The notes beneath the pieces were generated by a model that saw nothing but the letters and a program-made list of their open reading frames with translations, had not been told where the DNA came from and did no database searches. Position numbers and translations under genes: made by a program. Shown one piece after another: positions 25,898 through 34,197 of a stretch of DNA of 64,000 nt (the first letter of the stretch is position 1; every line of letters begins with the position of its first letter). The stretch comes from Citrobacter sp. Marseille-Q6884 (lineage in GTDB: Bacteria; Pseudomonadota; Gammaproteobacteria; Enterobacterales; Enterobacteriaceae): positions 186,001-250,000 of the forward strand of contig NZ_CAMDRE010000003.1 of the NCBI RefSeq assembly GCF_945906775.1, written 5' to 3'.

Positions 25898-26299
25898 GTG
25901 CCAAACTGCATACCCCTTAATCCGGTATTACCTAAAAACTTCGACGATACACCTAATGAAAAGCGCTCAAAGTCTCAGCTTGATGCCTGGTGGGATCATC
26001 CATATGGCATTACTTGCCCGGACGGGAAAATCACTGTTCGATGCCTGAATGGAGGAGCTTGGGATCGTTCGACAGTGCTGGGAGTAGCGGACAATTACGA
26101 AGAAGCCTGCGAGCTCGCAGAGCGCGAGCAATCAGCATGGGTCAAACGCCGTGCGGAGCCAATATTCTACTATAGCGGTGAAGCTCCATTCAGAGCGATA
26201 AGGGATGCACAACGTCCTGATCAGGAGCAGACCTTTGTCGCGTCTTTTGACACGCAAGATGAGCTAATCAGCTGGCTTAATAGTCAGAAAACCAGTTAA
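25898..26299 (+). CDS. Unknown 133-aa protein
   Basis: A GTG-initiated frame, MPNCIPLNPVLPKNFDD, with CAGGGAG upstream. Contains DAWWDHPYGITCPDGKITVRCLNGGAWDRST by position ~28-58 (a Trp/Cys-rich patch) and AYEEACELAERE-like helical content. The central WDRSTVLGVADNYEEA region resembles small antirestriction or phage-type proteins only loosely; no function is assigned. The 263 bp before it contain no gene. Confidence 0.6.
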   Translation: MPNCIPLNPVLPKNFDDTPNEKRSKSQLDAWWDHPYGITCPDGKITVRCLNGGAWDRSTVLGVADNYEEACELAEREQSAWVKRRAEPIFYYSGEAPFRAIRDAQRPDQEQTFVASFDTQDELISWLNSQKTS

Positions 26300-26426
26300 T
26301 ACCAAGTCTGGAAGTCTGCTTCTCAACAGACTTCCACATTTGATTATCAAGCTCCCCATAATTTGGGTTCAGTATAAACATTCCATTACGTTCTATTCCC
26401 CTCATTACATTCATCTATCCGTAAAT

Positions 26427-26455
26427 TTCGTTAGCCAGCACATCGGGGTGATACT
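26427..26455 (+). promoter_or_regulatory. TTCGTT-type promoter
   Basis: TTCGTT (26427-26432), a 17-bp spacer, GATACT (26450-26455), 30 bp before the start at 26485. Confidence 0.55.
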
Positions 26456-26484
26456 GATGTCAGGTAAACAAAACGGATGCAAAA

Positions 26485-26775
26485 ATGCAGACATGTTCGG
26501 AAGTCCTGGCGGTTGAAATATTCAATCAAGTTGGACGTGAGGCAGCTATTGCTCAATATAACTTAATTTGTGAAATAGCCCAGCGACGTTACGAAGACAG
26601 CCTGGCCAAATATGGTTCCGTGCCAGCTGGTTTCACCGCGCTCAATTTCCTCCATCCGGCAGAACTTCAGGAGCGTTACATCCTGGGGTTGGGAATTCAG
26701 CTTTGTATCGATGAGCAGCATGAAGCCAGGGAACGGGTTTTAGCTCGCTGCCTGGCAAGAAAAAGGGCCGCATAA
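26485..26775 (+). CDS. Unknown 96-aa helical protein
   Basis: 96 residues from MQTCSEVLAVEIFNQVG, almost entirely helical with alternating charge, ending in a basic RCLARKRAA tail. No membrane segment or motif. Preceded by a clear TTCGTT-class promoter. Function unknown. Confidence 0.6.
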   Translation: MQTCSEVLAVEIFNQVGREAAIAQYNLICEIAQRRYEDSLAKYGSVPAGFTALNFLHPAELQERYILGLGIQLCIDEQHEARERVLARCLARKRAA

Positions 26776-26852
26776 ACAGGTGATAAAACAACTCAGCTAT
26801 AGCTGAACACGCACTAATTGGCTATGTTAACAAAACGAACAAGGTGGCGATT

Positions 26853-27089
26853 ATGTACAGTGAATCTATCGATCGTGCTATCAGTATCCTCAAGGACGCG
26901 GGCGAAAAAATCGGTATGGAACTGGGTAGTAATGTGACATCTCAGGAATCAGAACTGCTTGAGGATGCGCTGGTGGGCCTGACTAAAGTTAAAGGGCAAC
27001 TCTGCGGTAATCACTCCTTAACTGATGTAAAAGCGGACGTCGTGCCTTTTAGTCTCAGTTCGACGAAGAACGTCGATAGCCCGCATTAA
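26853..27089 (+). CDS. Unknown 78-aa protein
   Basis: 78 residues from MYSESIDRAISILKDAGEK; AAGGTGG upstream fits this ATG better than a GTG at 26844. Acidic and helical in the first 50 residues, unstructured at the end. It is followed 29 bp later by the winged-helix gene and probably shares its transcript. Confidence 0.5.
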   Translation: MYSESIDRAISILKDAGEKIGMELGSNVTSQESELLEDALVGLTKVKGQLCGNHSLTDVKADVVPFSLSSTKNVDSPH

Positions 27090-27118
27090 TTAACAACCAC
27101 CAACTGGACGGAAGGGAT

Positions 27119-27670
27119 ATGACTGAAGACAACGCCGGTAGTGTTTCTGGAAAAGCACAGAACGCCCCAAAAGCAAATGCCCACCTGGACAGGCTCTTTG
27201 ATTTCATTGTGACAGAAATCAAAGAGCAGGGTGCAGCACCGTCTTACGAGCAGATCTGTTCTTCTCTGGGGTATTCAAAAGGGCTCGTTTCCCGGCGTAT
27301 CCGGCAGTTGCATGACCAGGGACGAATCATTATCGATGGTGAAAGAAAGTCTATGACGCTGCGCGTAGCGAAAGGACAAGGTCATGATGACATTGCCGAA
27401 CTCCCGGACATGACCAGTGACAGGAAAGCAATCATCACGTATGTCAAAAAATACATGAACAGAAATGGTGGCCGTGGGCCATCAGTTCACGCAATAGGGA
27501 AAGCGCTCGGCTTCTCGAATAACAAGGCGCGTAGACATGTGGACTATCTCGACGAAGTAGAGAGGGTACGTTACAGCCCTCATCTTAATGAAGTAATCGT
27601 TATCAATCAGGGTGATTACGTTAAAATTACCCAGGACAACGATGAACCACCGAGCCCGGCAGAAGGTTAG
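27119..27670 (+). CDS. Protein with two LexA-like winged-helix domains
   Basis: 183 residues. The first domain (residues ~22-80) has PSYEQICSSLGYSKGLVSRRI and the second (~100-160) GPSVHAIGKALGFSNNKARRHV, both like the N-terminal DNA-binding domain of LexA (P.S...IA..LG..S...V). There is no S24 peptidase domain. A DNA-binding regulator built from two tandem winged helices is likely; it could control plasmid genes in this block. Confidence 0.7.
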   Translation: MTEDNAGSVSGKAQNAPKANAHLDRLFDFIVTEIKEQGAAPSYEQICSSLGYSKGLVSRRIRQLHDQGRIIIDGERKSMTLRVAKGQGHDDIAELPDMTSDRKAIITYVKKYMNRNGGRGPSVHAIGKALGFSNNKARRHVDYLDEVERVRYSPHLNEVIVINQGDYVKITQDNDEPPSPAEG

Positions 27671-27672
27671 CC

Positions 27673-27888
27673 ATGATTCGCATATGGAGAGAAGTTGTAA
27701 ACGTAAAGGTTCAGGACGGGAGCCGTAACGGACGAATCTGGTTTCTTGAACTTTCGTGTGGCCATCATGCTGTCAGACGTATACCTCGATTACGTCTGCA
27801 TAATCTGACGCAATTCGAACGACTTGAGCCACCAGCTAAATGTCACTGTGTATTGTGTGAAATAGATGCTATTGCAGGACAAAAATAG
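27673..27888 (+). CDS. Small Cys/His-rich protein
   Basis: 71 residues from MIRIWREVVNVKVQDGS. CGHH in the middle and CHCVLC near the C terminus suggest a single zinc site. It starts two bases after the stop of the winged-helix gene, so it is co-translated with it. Function unknown. Confidence 0.6.
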   Translation: MIRIWREVVNVKVQDGSRNGRIWFLELSCGHHAVRRIPRLRLHNLTQFERLEPPAKCHCVLCEIDAIAGQK

Positions 27889-27996
27889 CAATAAACACAA
27901 CATAAAAGCCCTCAATTTGTCCCCATTGTTTTTAGCCTGACAGCATTGGTACTGATAGCCTAATCATATTTAAACGCATAACCCTATGGTGGACAT

Positions 27997-28401
27997 ATGA
28001 AAAAAGCTGTTTTTGGCCTTTTAGCACTATTGCCCTTCATAACCAGCGCAGAATCGATCGATCCGAACGATTTCTATGCTCAGCAGCCTTCTCAAAACTA
28101 CCAACAACCTGCTGCCAGCGAGCAACAGGACGATGCTGACAATTCCAGTGACCAGACAGCTGCGATCGTATTGAACCTGGAAAGTTACAAACCGCTGGGG
28201 AATTTTGTAGTCCCCCAGGGAGTAGAACGCCCATTCATTGGTCTTATTAACAGCAAAATTTTCATACTGTCTGAGCAACCAGATAAACGCTTGGCTGGCC
28301 TATGGATAGGTCGTAGTCAGGATGGTCGTGAAGCACTTTGTGGTTACCTGAACAACAGTATGCAGGTCAGAAAATGTTATTACATCTTATATCGTGAGTA
28401 A
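27997..28401 (+). CDS. Secreted protein of unknown function
   Basis: 134 residues; MKKAVFGLLALLPFITSAES is a signal peptide with cleavage after TSA. A Gln/Ser/Asp-rich linker (~25-52) is followed by a beta-rich domain (PLGNFVVPQGVERPFIGL) with two Cys near the end (ALCGYL, RKCYYI) that could form a disulfide in the periplasm. No family recognised. Confidence 0.65.
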   Translation: MKKAVFGLLALLPFITSAESIDPNDFYAQQPSQNYQQPAASEQQDDADNSSDQTAAIVLNLESYKPLGNFVVPQGVERPFIGLINSKIFILSEQPDKRLAGLWIGRSQDGREALCGYLNNSMQVRKCYYILYRE

Positions 28402-28403
28402 AA

Positions 28404-28430
28404 AATGGGGCCGTAGCCCCATTTATTTTA
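28404..28430. terminator. Bidirectional terminator
   Basis: AATGGGGC / GCCCCATT with a four-base loop, T-rich on both strands (TTATTTTA rightward, TTTTT leftward), between two convergent genes. Confidence 0.8.
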
Positions 28431-29417
28431 ATGTTTGAATGAGGGTATAAAGGGTATTACTGGATTTGTTCCTAGCGAAGCTAATTCGTTAGGCGCAAGA
28501 TAACGTCGCAGTTCAGTAATCAATATATCAACTGATTTATCCCAGCCATCTCTCACAATGTTTAGAATGTGCCGAGCTGGATAATGTGTTAGAAAAGGAT
28601 GGTTGGGGCCAAATTTATTAAGGTGTTCAATAGTACCTATTGCATCGAGATAATCTGTAACAAGATGGTGTTCTGACTCAAAAATAGCGACAAATTTATA
28701 ACCATCAGCAGCGTTTACCCACTGGCAAGTACAGTCATTAAGCTGAAATTGATTAGAACGTTTTTCCCCCTTGGGTTTAGGATTGACTCCAATACCAAAA
28801 GACAAATACAAACCTTTCCTTCCCCAGAAGGCCGGTCTCTTCAAGTCCTGACCATTGTTTCCTTCGACCTCTCCAAGAATGCCAAACAAAGTAGCTGATT
28901 CTTGGTTAGGATTCGTTCTCATACGGAAAAGAATGCATAGATCTGCAAACTTTAAGCTATTATAAACTGAATTATAAAAGACATTCTCATGGCCAAGTAG
29001 ATAAGGATTATGCTCTACCGCAAAATTAGTGCCACTTCTAAAGTCACGGCAGCTAATGAATACACCAAACTGGCTCATATTAGCGAGGATATCGACATTG
29101 CGATAATCAGACAAATTAATAAGTATAGTATTTAAGACTTCTCTACCTTCATAACTCATCAGATAGTGGCAGAGCAAATTTTGTAGACCGAAGTTTCTGA
29201 ACTGATCTTTAATTAAAGAAAAATATCCTTCACCAGCTAATGAAACTAGGTTTCTCATTGTTGGTGTATGTTTCCCCATGAGAGGGGAATTAAAACGTAC
29301 CTTCATCCGGTTATTATCATAAAGGGTTTCAATAATTGAGCAAAAGTGCATCGCCCAATACGCGTTGTTATCACCAATTAAACCGGGTTTCACTACAGTA
29401 GTTTTAGAAAAATCCAT
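28428..29417 (-). CDS. Unknown 329-aa protein, lone leftward gene
   Basis: 329 residues from MDFSKTTVVKPGLIGD; TTGGAGACAG fixes this start (nine more codons lie upstream). Soluble, rich in Asn, Phe and His, with IFESEHHLVTDYLDAIGTIEHL near residue 225 and a C-terminal helical region. No recognised domain. It is AT-richer than its neighbours and transcribed against them, which marks it as a separate acquisition or a cargo gene. Confidence 0.6.
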   Translation of the reverse strand: MDFSKTTVVKPGLIGDNNAYWAMHFCSIIETLYDNNRMKVRFNSPLMGKHTPTMRNLVSLAGEGYFSLIKDQFRNFGLQNLLCHYLMSYEGREVLNTILINLSDYRNVDILANMSQFGVFISCRDFRSGTNFAVEHNPYLLGHENVFYNSVYNSLKFADLCILFRMRTNPNQESATLFGILGEVEGNNGQDLKRPAFWGRKGLYLSFGIGVNPKPKGEKRSNQFQLNDCTCQWVNAADGYKFVAIFESEHHLVTDYLDAIGTIEHLNKFGPNHPFLTHYPARHILNIVRDGWDKSVDILITELRRYLAPNELASLGTNPVIPFIPSFKH

Positions 29418-29488
29418 TCTGTCTCCAAAGCAGTAATCAGTCACTCATAACACGATATTTGCAGTGAAAGTTATATCTGTAAGCAAAT

Positions 29489-29517
29489 TTCGTCAGCTGT
29501 TAGCGTCGTATTAGGCT
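29489..29517 (+). promoter_or_regulatory. TTCGTC-type promoter
   Basis: TTCGTC (29489-29494), a 17-bp spacer, TAGGCT (29512-29517), 23 bp before the next start. Confidence 0.5.
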
Positions 29518-29539
29518 TAGTAAAAAGCCGGAGGTAGAT

Positions 29540-29863
29540 ATGCCTAAAGACGATGTTGCAACAATCATAATCCAGAATGGGTTGACGCATAAAGTAAATG
29601 TGATCTGCAAATTCAGCGCACAAATCGACAATCAAATGTTCTCATTCATCATCCATCGCACATTAAGCGTATGTCGATATGCGCTTGTCTGTAAGGCAAC
29701 AGGCCAAAGAATTGCAGTTCTTGATACCAGTCGAGTAAAGGCACTTGGTATGGAAGCAGCAGGTAAACTAGCGCTATCAGATCTGGCCTCATCATTAGGC
29801 GAGACTAGACTTGCTGCGATTCTGACAAATTCACTTCAGAGCAGGAGCGCGGCAAGTGAGTGA
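29540..29863 (+). CDS. Unknown 107-aa protein
   Basis: 107 residues from MPKDDVATIIIQNGLTHKV; GGAGGTAGAT precedes the ATG. Strand-rich first half with two Cys, helical second half (MEAAGKLALSDLASSLGETRLAAIL). It overlaps the PP-loop gene by 8 bp, so the two are translationally coupled and may be functional partners. Confidence 0.6.
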   Translation: MPKDDVATIIIQNGLTHKVNVICKFSAQIDNQMFSFIIHRTLSVCRYALVCKATGQRIAVLDTSRVKALGMEAAGKLALSDLASSLGETRLAAILTNSLQSRSAASE

Positions 29864-30926
29864 TTTAATCGACGATAACTTTATTATTCCTGCACTGAGT
29901 AGCATAGCAGGCATCACCACGCCACTATCAGGACAAACGTACAGGAACGCTCCAGATATCGACATATCTTGCTATGACGTGATAATCATTTGCCTTAGCG
30001 GCGGAAAAGACTCCATAGCCTGCCTTCTCCACTTAATTGACATCGGGGTCGATCTGTCCAGGGTGGAACTCTGGCATCACGATGTTGATGGCCGCGAGGG
30101 AAGTACTTTAATGGACTGGCCATTTATGGCCGACTACAACCGCAAAATAGCTTCAACATTTCAGATACCGTTGATGTTCTCCTGGCTTCAGGGAGGAATG
30201 GAAGGTGAGATGCTGAAAGAGAATGGCTACAGTCGCCCGCAATGTATCGAAACCCCAGATGGATTAATAATCGCGGAACGTGATATCCAGCGAAGCACTC
30301 CCGCCACGCGACTTCGGTTCCCTCAGCAATCACCAAGCCTTAAAACACGTTGGTGCTCATCAGCACTAAAAATTGATGTTGGTCGGCGAGCACTCACAAA
30401 TCAGAGACGCTTTGACGGAAAAAAGGTGCTTTTTATTACGGGGGAAAGGAGAGCGGAAAGCTCTAATAGATTCAATTACTTACAACTGGAGCCACATACC
30501 AGCAGTTGCAAAAAAAGACAAGTTGATGCCTGGAGGCCAGTACTTGAATGGTCTGAAGAACAAGTCTGGGAGATTTTAGCAAAACATCGTGTTACAGCCC
30601 CAGTACCGTATCGTCTTGGATGGGGTCGCAGTTCATGCTTAACGTGTATATACAACAGTGCTCGCATATGGGCAACCATCAAACATTATTTCCCCGAGCG
30701 TATTCACGCAATGGCCAACTATGAAAACCGCTTTGGGGTCACTATCAGTCGTAAACGAATAAATGTTCTGGATCTAAGCCAGAATATTTCTCCTATTAAT
30801 ATCACGGATGAGGAAGCGCTGCTGCAAGCGGTAAATCCGGTCTATACATTGCCCGTCATTAACATGTCAAAAGAATGGGTGCTACCTGGTGGGGCGTACA
30901 ACCGGGAGAAATGCGGGTCAGACTAA
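29856..30926 (+). CDS. PP-loop (PAPS reductase/ATP-sulfurylase-like) superfamily protein
   Basis: 356 residues from a GTG. The pyrophosphatase P-loop is SGGKDS (residues ~49-54), followed by VELWHHDVDGREGS. The PAPS-reductase-like core continues with TRWCSSALKIDVGRR, ITGERRAESSNR and a Cys pair GRSSCLTCIYNS likely to hold a cofactor or metal. Such enzymes adenylate a substrate and transfer sulfur or reduce sulfonucleotides; related proteins include DndC of DNA phosphorothioation. There are no dndABDE genes here, so the substrate is open. Confidence 0.8.
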   Translation: MSDLIDDNFIIPALSSIAGITTPLSGQTYRNAPDIDISCYDVIIICLSGGKDSIACLLHLIDIGVDLSRVELWHHDVDGREGSTLMDWPFMADYNRKIASTFQIPLMFSWLQGGMEGEMLKENGYSRPQCIETPDGLIIAERDIQRSTPATRLRFPQQSPSLKTRWCSSALKIDVGRRALTNQRRFDGKKVLFITGERRAESSNRFNYLQLEPHTSSCKKRQVDAWRPVLEWSEEQVWEILAKHRVTAPVPYRLGWGRSSCLTCIYNSARIWATIKHYFPERIHAMANYENRFGVTISRKRINVLDLSQNISPINITDEEALLQAVNPVYTLPVINMSKEWVLPGGAYNREKCGSD

Positions 30927-31035
30927 TTAGCCATCAGCGATTTATAGCTGAGATTTCGTCACCTGAATATTACGTGGAAAATAGATATCAAATAGCAACA
31001 TTGATACAGGCTTAACCGCCTCTGAAGGAAATATT

Positions 31036-31353
31036 ATGACGATGGTAACGGCCAGAAATTGTACTGAAACACGGTTCAACCAGTTATGGGATGCTCTGCA
31101 TGAAAAAAGCAGTGCGGAAAACGAATCCTTGTTTCAGCAAGAATTGCATCGCTGCCGCAGTAAACGTCAGCGAAGTAAACTGGCCGGGCGATTCGCCGGT
31201 GCCTGGCAAACCTTATTCGATGCCTTCTGTGAAGGTCGGGTCTTCTGCTCACTTCTGGACTCGGTTATCCACCAGGAGAGTATCAGCGAATGGCAGGTTG
31301 AAGAGTTAATCTCATTCACTTCTGCCCAGATGTCGACTCTATACAAAGGGTAG
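31036..31353 (+). CDS. Unknown 105-aa protein
   Basis: 105 residues from MTMVTARNCTETRFNQLW, basic and helical (RCRSKRQRSKLAGRFAGAW), AAGGAAATATT upstream. A TTCGTC at 30955-30960 lies in its leader but lacks a clear -10 at 17 bp. Eight bp separate it from the PerC-like gene. Function unknown. Confidence 0.55.
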   Translation: MTMVTARNCTETRFNQLWDALHEKSSAENESLFQQELHRCRSKRQRSKLAGRFAGAWQTLFDAFCEGRVFCSLLDSVIHQESISEWQVEELISFTSAQMSTLYKG

Positions 31354-31361
31354 AGGTAGAT

Positions 31362-31697
31362 ATGGGACAAAGAAAATGTGCAGCAGCGTTCCTGCTCGCT
31401 GAAGAAATGTACCAGATACCAGCGACCAAATCGGTGATACTTGCCCGGGACCTGGAAGAAAGAGGGTTGTATCTCCGCGCTGCCAGGCAATGGGGAGAGG
31501 TCATGTTTGAACATACCCAGTGTACTGAGTACATTGTTGAACAACGGGAACGTTGCATTCGGTTATCCAATTCTCGCCATGAAGACCGTATCAGACAGCA
31601 TGAGCAGGCAAGTGATCTTCAATATATTCACAAGCATATTAATGATGTATACACACGGATGGGACTAAAAGACGATGGTGTCTTTAATACCGCCTGA
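31362..31697 (+). CDS. PerC-like transcriptional regulator domain protein
   Basis: 111 residues. The segment ILARDLEERGLYLRAARQW (about 26-44) followed by QRERCIRLS matches the short PerC domain (A..LE..GL..RAA.RW.......R...C). PerC proteins are small helical activators found on plasmids and phages that act by countering repressors such as H-NS. It is the second gene of a small operon with 31036. Confidence 0.65.
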   Translation: MGQRKCAAAFLLAEEMYQIPATKSVILARDLEERGLYLRAARQWGEVMFEHTQCTEYIVEQRERCIRLSNSRHEDRIRQHEQASDLQYIHKHINDVYTRMGLKDDGVFNTA

Positions 31698-31781
31698 TTT
31701 GTCGACCTTTTCCGTTCATTAAAAAATGAAACTGAGGAGAATGAGCGCACTCTTGACTGATTTTGACGGAGGATTACGTAA

Positions 31782-32006
31782 GTGGTTAAACAAAGTTTAT
31801 TTGACCTTATAGGAGCTACCACGGGCCCAGAGCGAGATCTGTTGATCGTAAGCCTTCAGTCTCTACATCGTGAACGAGTAAGCTCATACAATGCATTGTG
31901 TACAGCCTGCTCAATCTCTGGAGATAAAGTCCCGCCAATGTCTTTATTCGGCATAGACGAGGTTACTGATGCACTACGCCGGTTAGGTGCATTACCGATC
32001 AGATAG
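31782..32006 (+). CDS. Unknown 74-aa protein
   Basis: A GTG start with GGAGG nine bases upstream. MVKQSLFDLIGATTGPERDL; two Cys in ALCTACSISGD suggest a metal or disulfide site. No family recognised. Confidence 0.5.
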   Translation: MVKQSLFDLIGATTGPERDLLIVSLQSLHRERVSSYNALCTACSISGDKVPPMSLFGIDEVTDALRRLGALPIR

Positions 32007-32080
32007 TTCTTCAAGTAGTCAGGGTGAACAGGTTTGAATTGATACAAACGGCCTATGCTGAAGAGGAACAGAGATAACTG

Positions 32081-32542
32081 ATGAAAACAAACGAAAACCT
32101 GCTGAACAGCATTGGAAAAAGTATTCGAATGTGGCGAGATAACTGCTTCCCTCCATTTCAGCGAGCGTATGGAACATGGTTATTGGTTCTGGTTTCGGTT
32201 AATGCCGGGATATGGTTTTACATAACCTCTGACTGGTCTGTACAGTTCGTCGGCAATATAGCAGGGCTCTTGGTTTTCCCAATGCTGGGTCGAAAGGTTT
32301 TTACAAAACGCGCCAGATCTTGGCAAGAAGAACTGGATATTAAGCTGGCAAAATACAAACCGCATAACATAGCTGCATGGAGGGAGTTGCAGGCTTATGC
32401 CTTGGAATCCAATACGCTATCTTCACAAATTGTTGAACGGTGGTATTTCAAAGAGCGGGAATTTATCAAGACGGCCCAAAAAGGGAAGCCGGGTAGTTCT
32501 GAACTCAAATTTCTCAAGAATAATACTGGATCAAAGCCTTAA
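32081..32542 (+). CDS. Small membrane protein of unknown function
   Basis: 153 residues. Two membrane segments at ~28-46 (TWLLVLVSVNAGIWFYI) and ~55-72 (FVGNIAGLLVFPMLG), then a charged cytoplasmic tail of ~80 residues with an amphipathic helix. No motif. Confidence 0.6.
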   Translation: MKTNENLLNSIGKSIRMWRDNCFPPFQRAYGTWLLVLVSVNAGIWFYITSDWSVQFVGNIAGLLVFPMLGRKVFTKRARSWQEELDIKLAKYKPHNIAAWRELQAYALESNTLSSQIVERWYFKEREFIKTAQKGKPGSSELKFLKNNTGSKP

Positions 32543-32632
32543 GGAATCTGAGAGCCGGTGCGTAATGCAGAACCCACAGCCGAAGGGTTTTGGGAGTTAA
32601 ACTGATACAGCTTTTACCGTGAGGTGGGATTT

Positions 32633-33034
32633 ATGTCGAATGTCTTGCAGAAAGAAAACATCATCATGTCTCTGCCTCATCGTGACTGGAGTTGTGAAGT
32701 CATCGAGTGCCGATTAAAAGTGTGCCCCGTACCTGACGAACTCGACAGGGGGAATAACATCTTTTTCATCGTGGAAGACCTTTACCAGCTACGCGAGAAC
32801 AGTGAATCACTTAACGTGCTTGGACAAATTCTGGCGAAACGTTTCCCACACATACCACCAAAAAGAATGCACCTTGTGCTGCACCGACGTGATGTGCAGA
32901 AAGCTCATGGAGTAGCCATCCACCTCTACCGCTTCATGCGTAGCGAGAAAGAAAATAACCGTAGTATTTTCATTGGTCGTAACCCTACTGAAGTTTCCCA
33001 GAAGACGGCATACGCCTCGATGTGCATTTTCTGA
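32633..33034 (+). CDS. Unknown 133-aa protein
   Basis: 133 residues from MSNVLQKENIIMSLPHRDW, with GAGGTG upstream favouring this ATG over a GTG at 32624. A mixed alpha/beta composition with IFFIVEDLYQLREN in the middle and a basic C-terminal part. No family recognised. A strong terminator follows. Confidence 0.6.
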   Translation: MSNVLQKENIIMSLPHRDWSCEVIECRLKVCPVPDELDRGNNIFFIVEDLYQLRENSESLNVLGQILAKRFPHIPPKRMHLVLHRRDVQKAHGVAIHLYRFMRSEKENNRSIFIGRNPTEVSQKTAYASMCIF

Positions 33035-33056
33035 CCACCAGCTGTTGAATCGTCAC

Positions 33057-33086
33057 AATAGCCGACATAGTCGGCTATTTTTTTAC
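33057..33086 (+). terminator. Strong intrinsic terminator
   Basis: AATAGCCGAC / GTCGGCTATT, a perfect 10-bp stem with a three-base loop, followed by TTTTTT. It closes the preceding operon. Confidence 0.9.
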
Positions 33087-33233
33087 GCTAAGAAAAACCA
33101 TTTATGCCCACAAATTGCGGTTGAAAAAGCTATTTATTTTTGGGTGCAAAACGTCCTCATTCTCACTGTAACAATAAATTTCAACATGTGATTATAGTGA
33201 GAGTCGAAGCTGAAACATGAATGGTGGCTACAT

Positions 33234-34118
33234 ATGCATGATCTCCAGAATTCGTTAACTAGCAAAAATACCAACATTATCCGTGCTGAATTTGAAAATA
33301 TGCTTTCTGCGCGTGGAACATCTATCGTGCGTTTTGATACCAACGCAGGGGCGAACAGCGGCGAGTATATAGGAAAAGGAATTCAACGTGAGTGGGTTGG
33401 GTATTTGCTAAACCATACGAGTTCTGGCCATACGGTCAAGGCATTTGAACCGGTGTATTCTATTCCTTTAAAAATCAGGCCAGACCTTCAATCCAGAAAT
33501 ATTGCAGACCACCAGACTAAAGTAAAAAAGTTATTTGAAAGTTATGATGAAGCGTATCTTACAGCCGCTATAGACTCAGAAGAGTATTGCAAGCCATTCT
33601 GGGTTTATCAGAATGCAGATGACGGTCATTACTCGATCAGTACTCGCGGTTTCAAAAATGCAAATGCACCTGCAAGCATTCCGAGCGATAATCGCATTGA
33701 TATCGCTCAGATGAAAATGGGATATCCCATGCTCGATTATTGCCATAACATTATACCGTCCTCAGTCGTGCGATTAGGATTTAATGGGCGAGTGTTTACG
33801 CAAGGTAAGTATTATTACACCAATGAAGAGGTTTTCAGTTGGTTGTCCCGGAACCCGGATAGCGCAGTTTTCATTACGTTCCCAAAAGTTAACCAGACTG
33901 ATAGATCTGAATTGATGTCAATTATGAAACGAGAATTCCTGAATTCGTGGGGTTTATTCTCATATTATCGCTGGCTGGGACGCAGCACCGCATTACTGGC
34001 ATTGAGCCCGGTCAGTTCTAATGCTTCTGTTAAGTTAAGAAGTAGCAATGCACACTTCTTCAAAAATGCAATGCTGGCTGTTAACACGATCATTCCTAAA
34101 GGTAACGGAATTTCGTAA
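33234..34118 (+). CDS. Unknown 294-aa protein
   Basis: 294 residues from MHDLQNSLTSKNTNII. Soluble, with VRFDTNAGANSGEYIGKGIQ near the start and SWGLFSYYRWLGRSTALLAL near residue 245. Asn/Ser-rich with no recognisable catalytic triad. It stands alone between a terminator and the next TTCGTA promoter, which overlaps its last codons. Confidence 0.6.
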   Translation: MHDLQNSLTSKNTNIIRAEFENMLSARGTSIVRFDTNAGANSGEYIGKGIQREWVGYLLNHTSSGHTVKAFEPVYSIPLKIRPDLQSRNIADHQTKVKKLFESYDEAYLTAAIDSEEYCKPFWVYQNADDGHYSISTRGFKNANAPASIPSDNRIDIAQMKMGYPMLDYCHNIIPSSVVRLGFNGRVFTQGKYYYTNEEVFSWLSRNPDSAVFITFPKVNQTDRSELMSIMKREFLNSWGLFSYYRWLGRSTALLALSPVSSNASVKLRSSNAHFFKNAMLAVNTIIPKGNGIS

Positions 34119-34140
34119 TCGGAATAGTTACCGTTAGAGT
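34112..34140 (+). promoter_or_regulatory. TTCGTA-type promoter overlapping the end of the preceding gene
   Basis: TTCGTA (34112-34117) includes the stop of the upstream gene; a 17-bp spacer, TAGAGT (34135-34140). Confidence 0.5.
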
Positions 34141-34197
34141 GATTTAAAGATCGATTCATTCTGGAAATTGAACGAAGAAAATTTAATGGGAGTAACT

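Noticed and set aside
23652..30490. Ter-like sites for the Tus homologue (CTGTTGTAGCC near 23656, TTACTTACAAC near 30476, AGTTACAA near 28184).
   Set aside because: Each has mismatches at conserved Ter positions, two are inside genes, and they do not form an oriented set.
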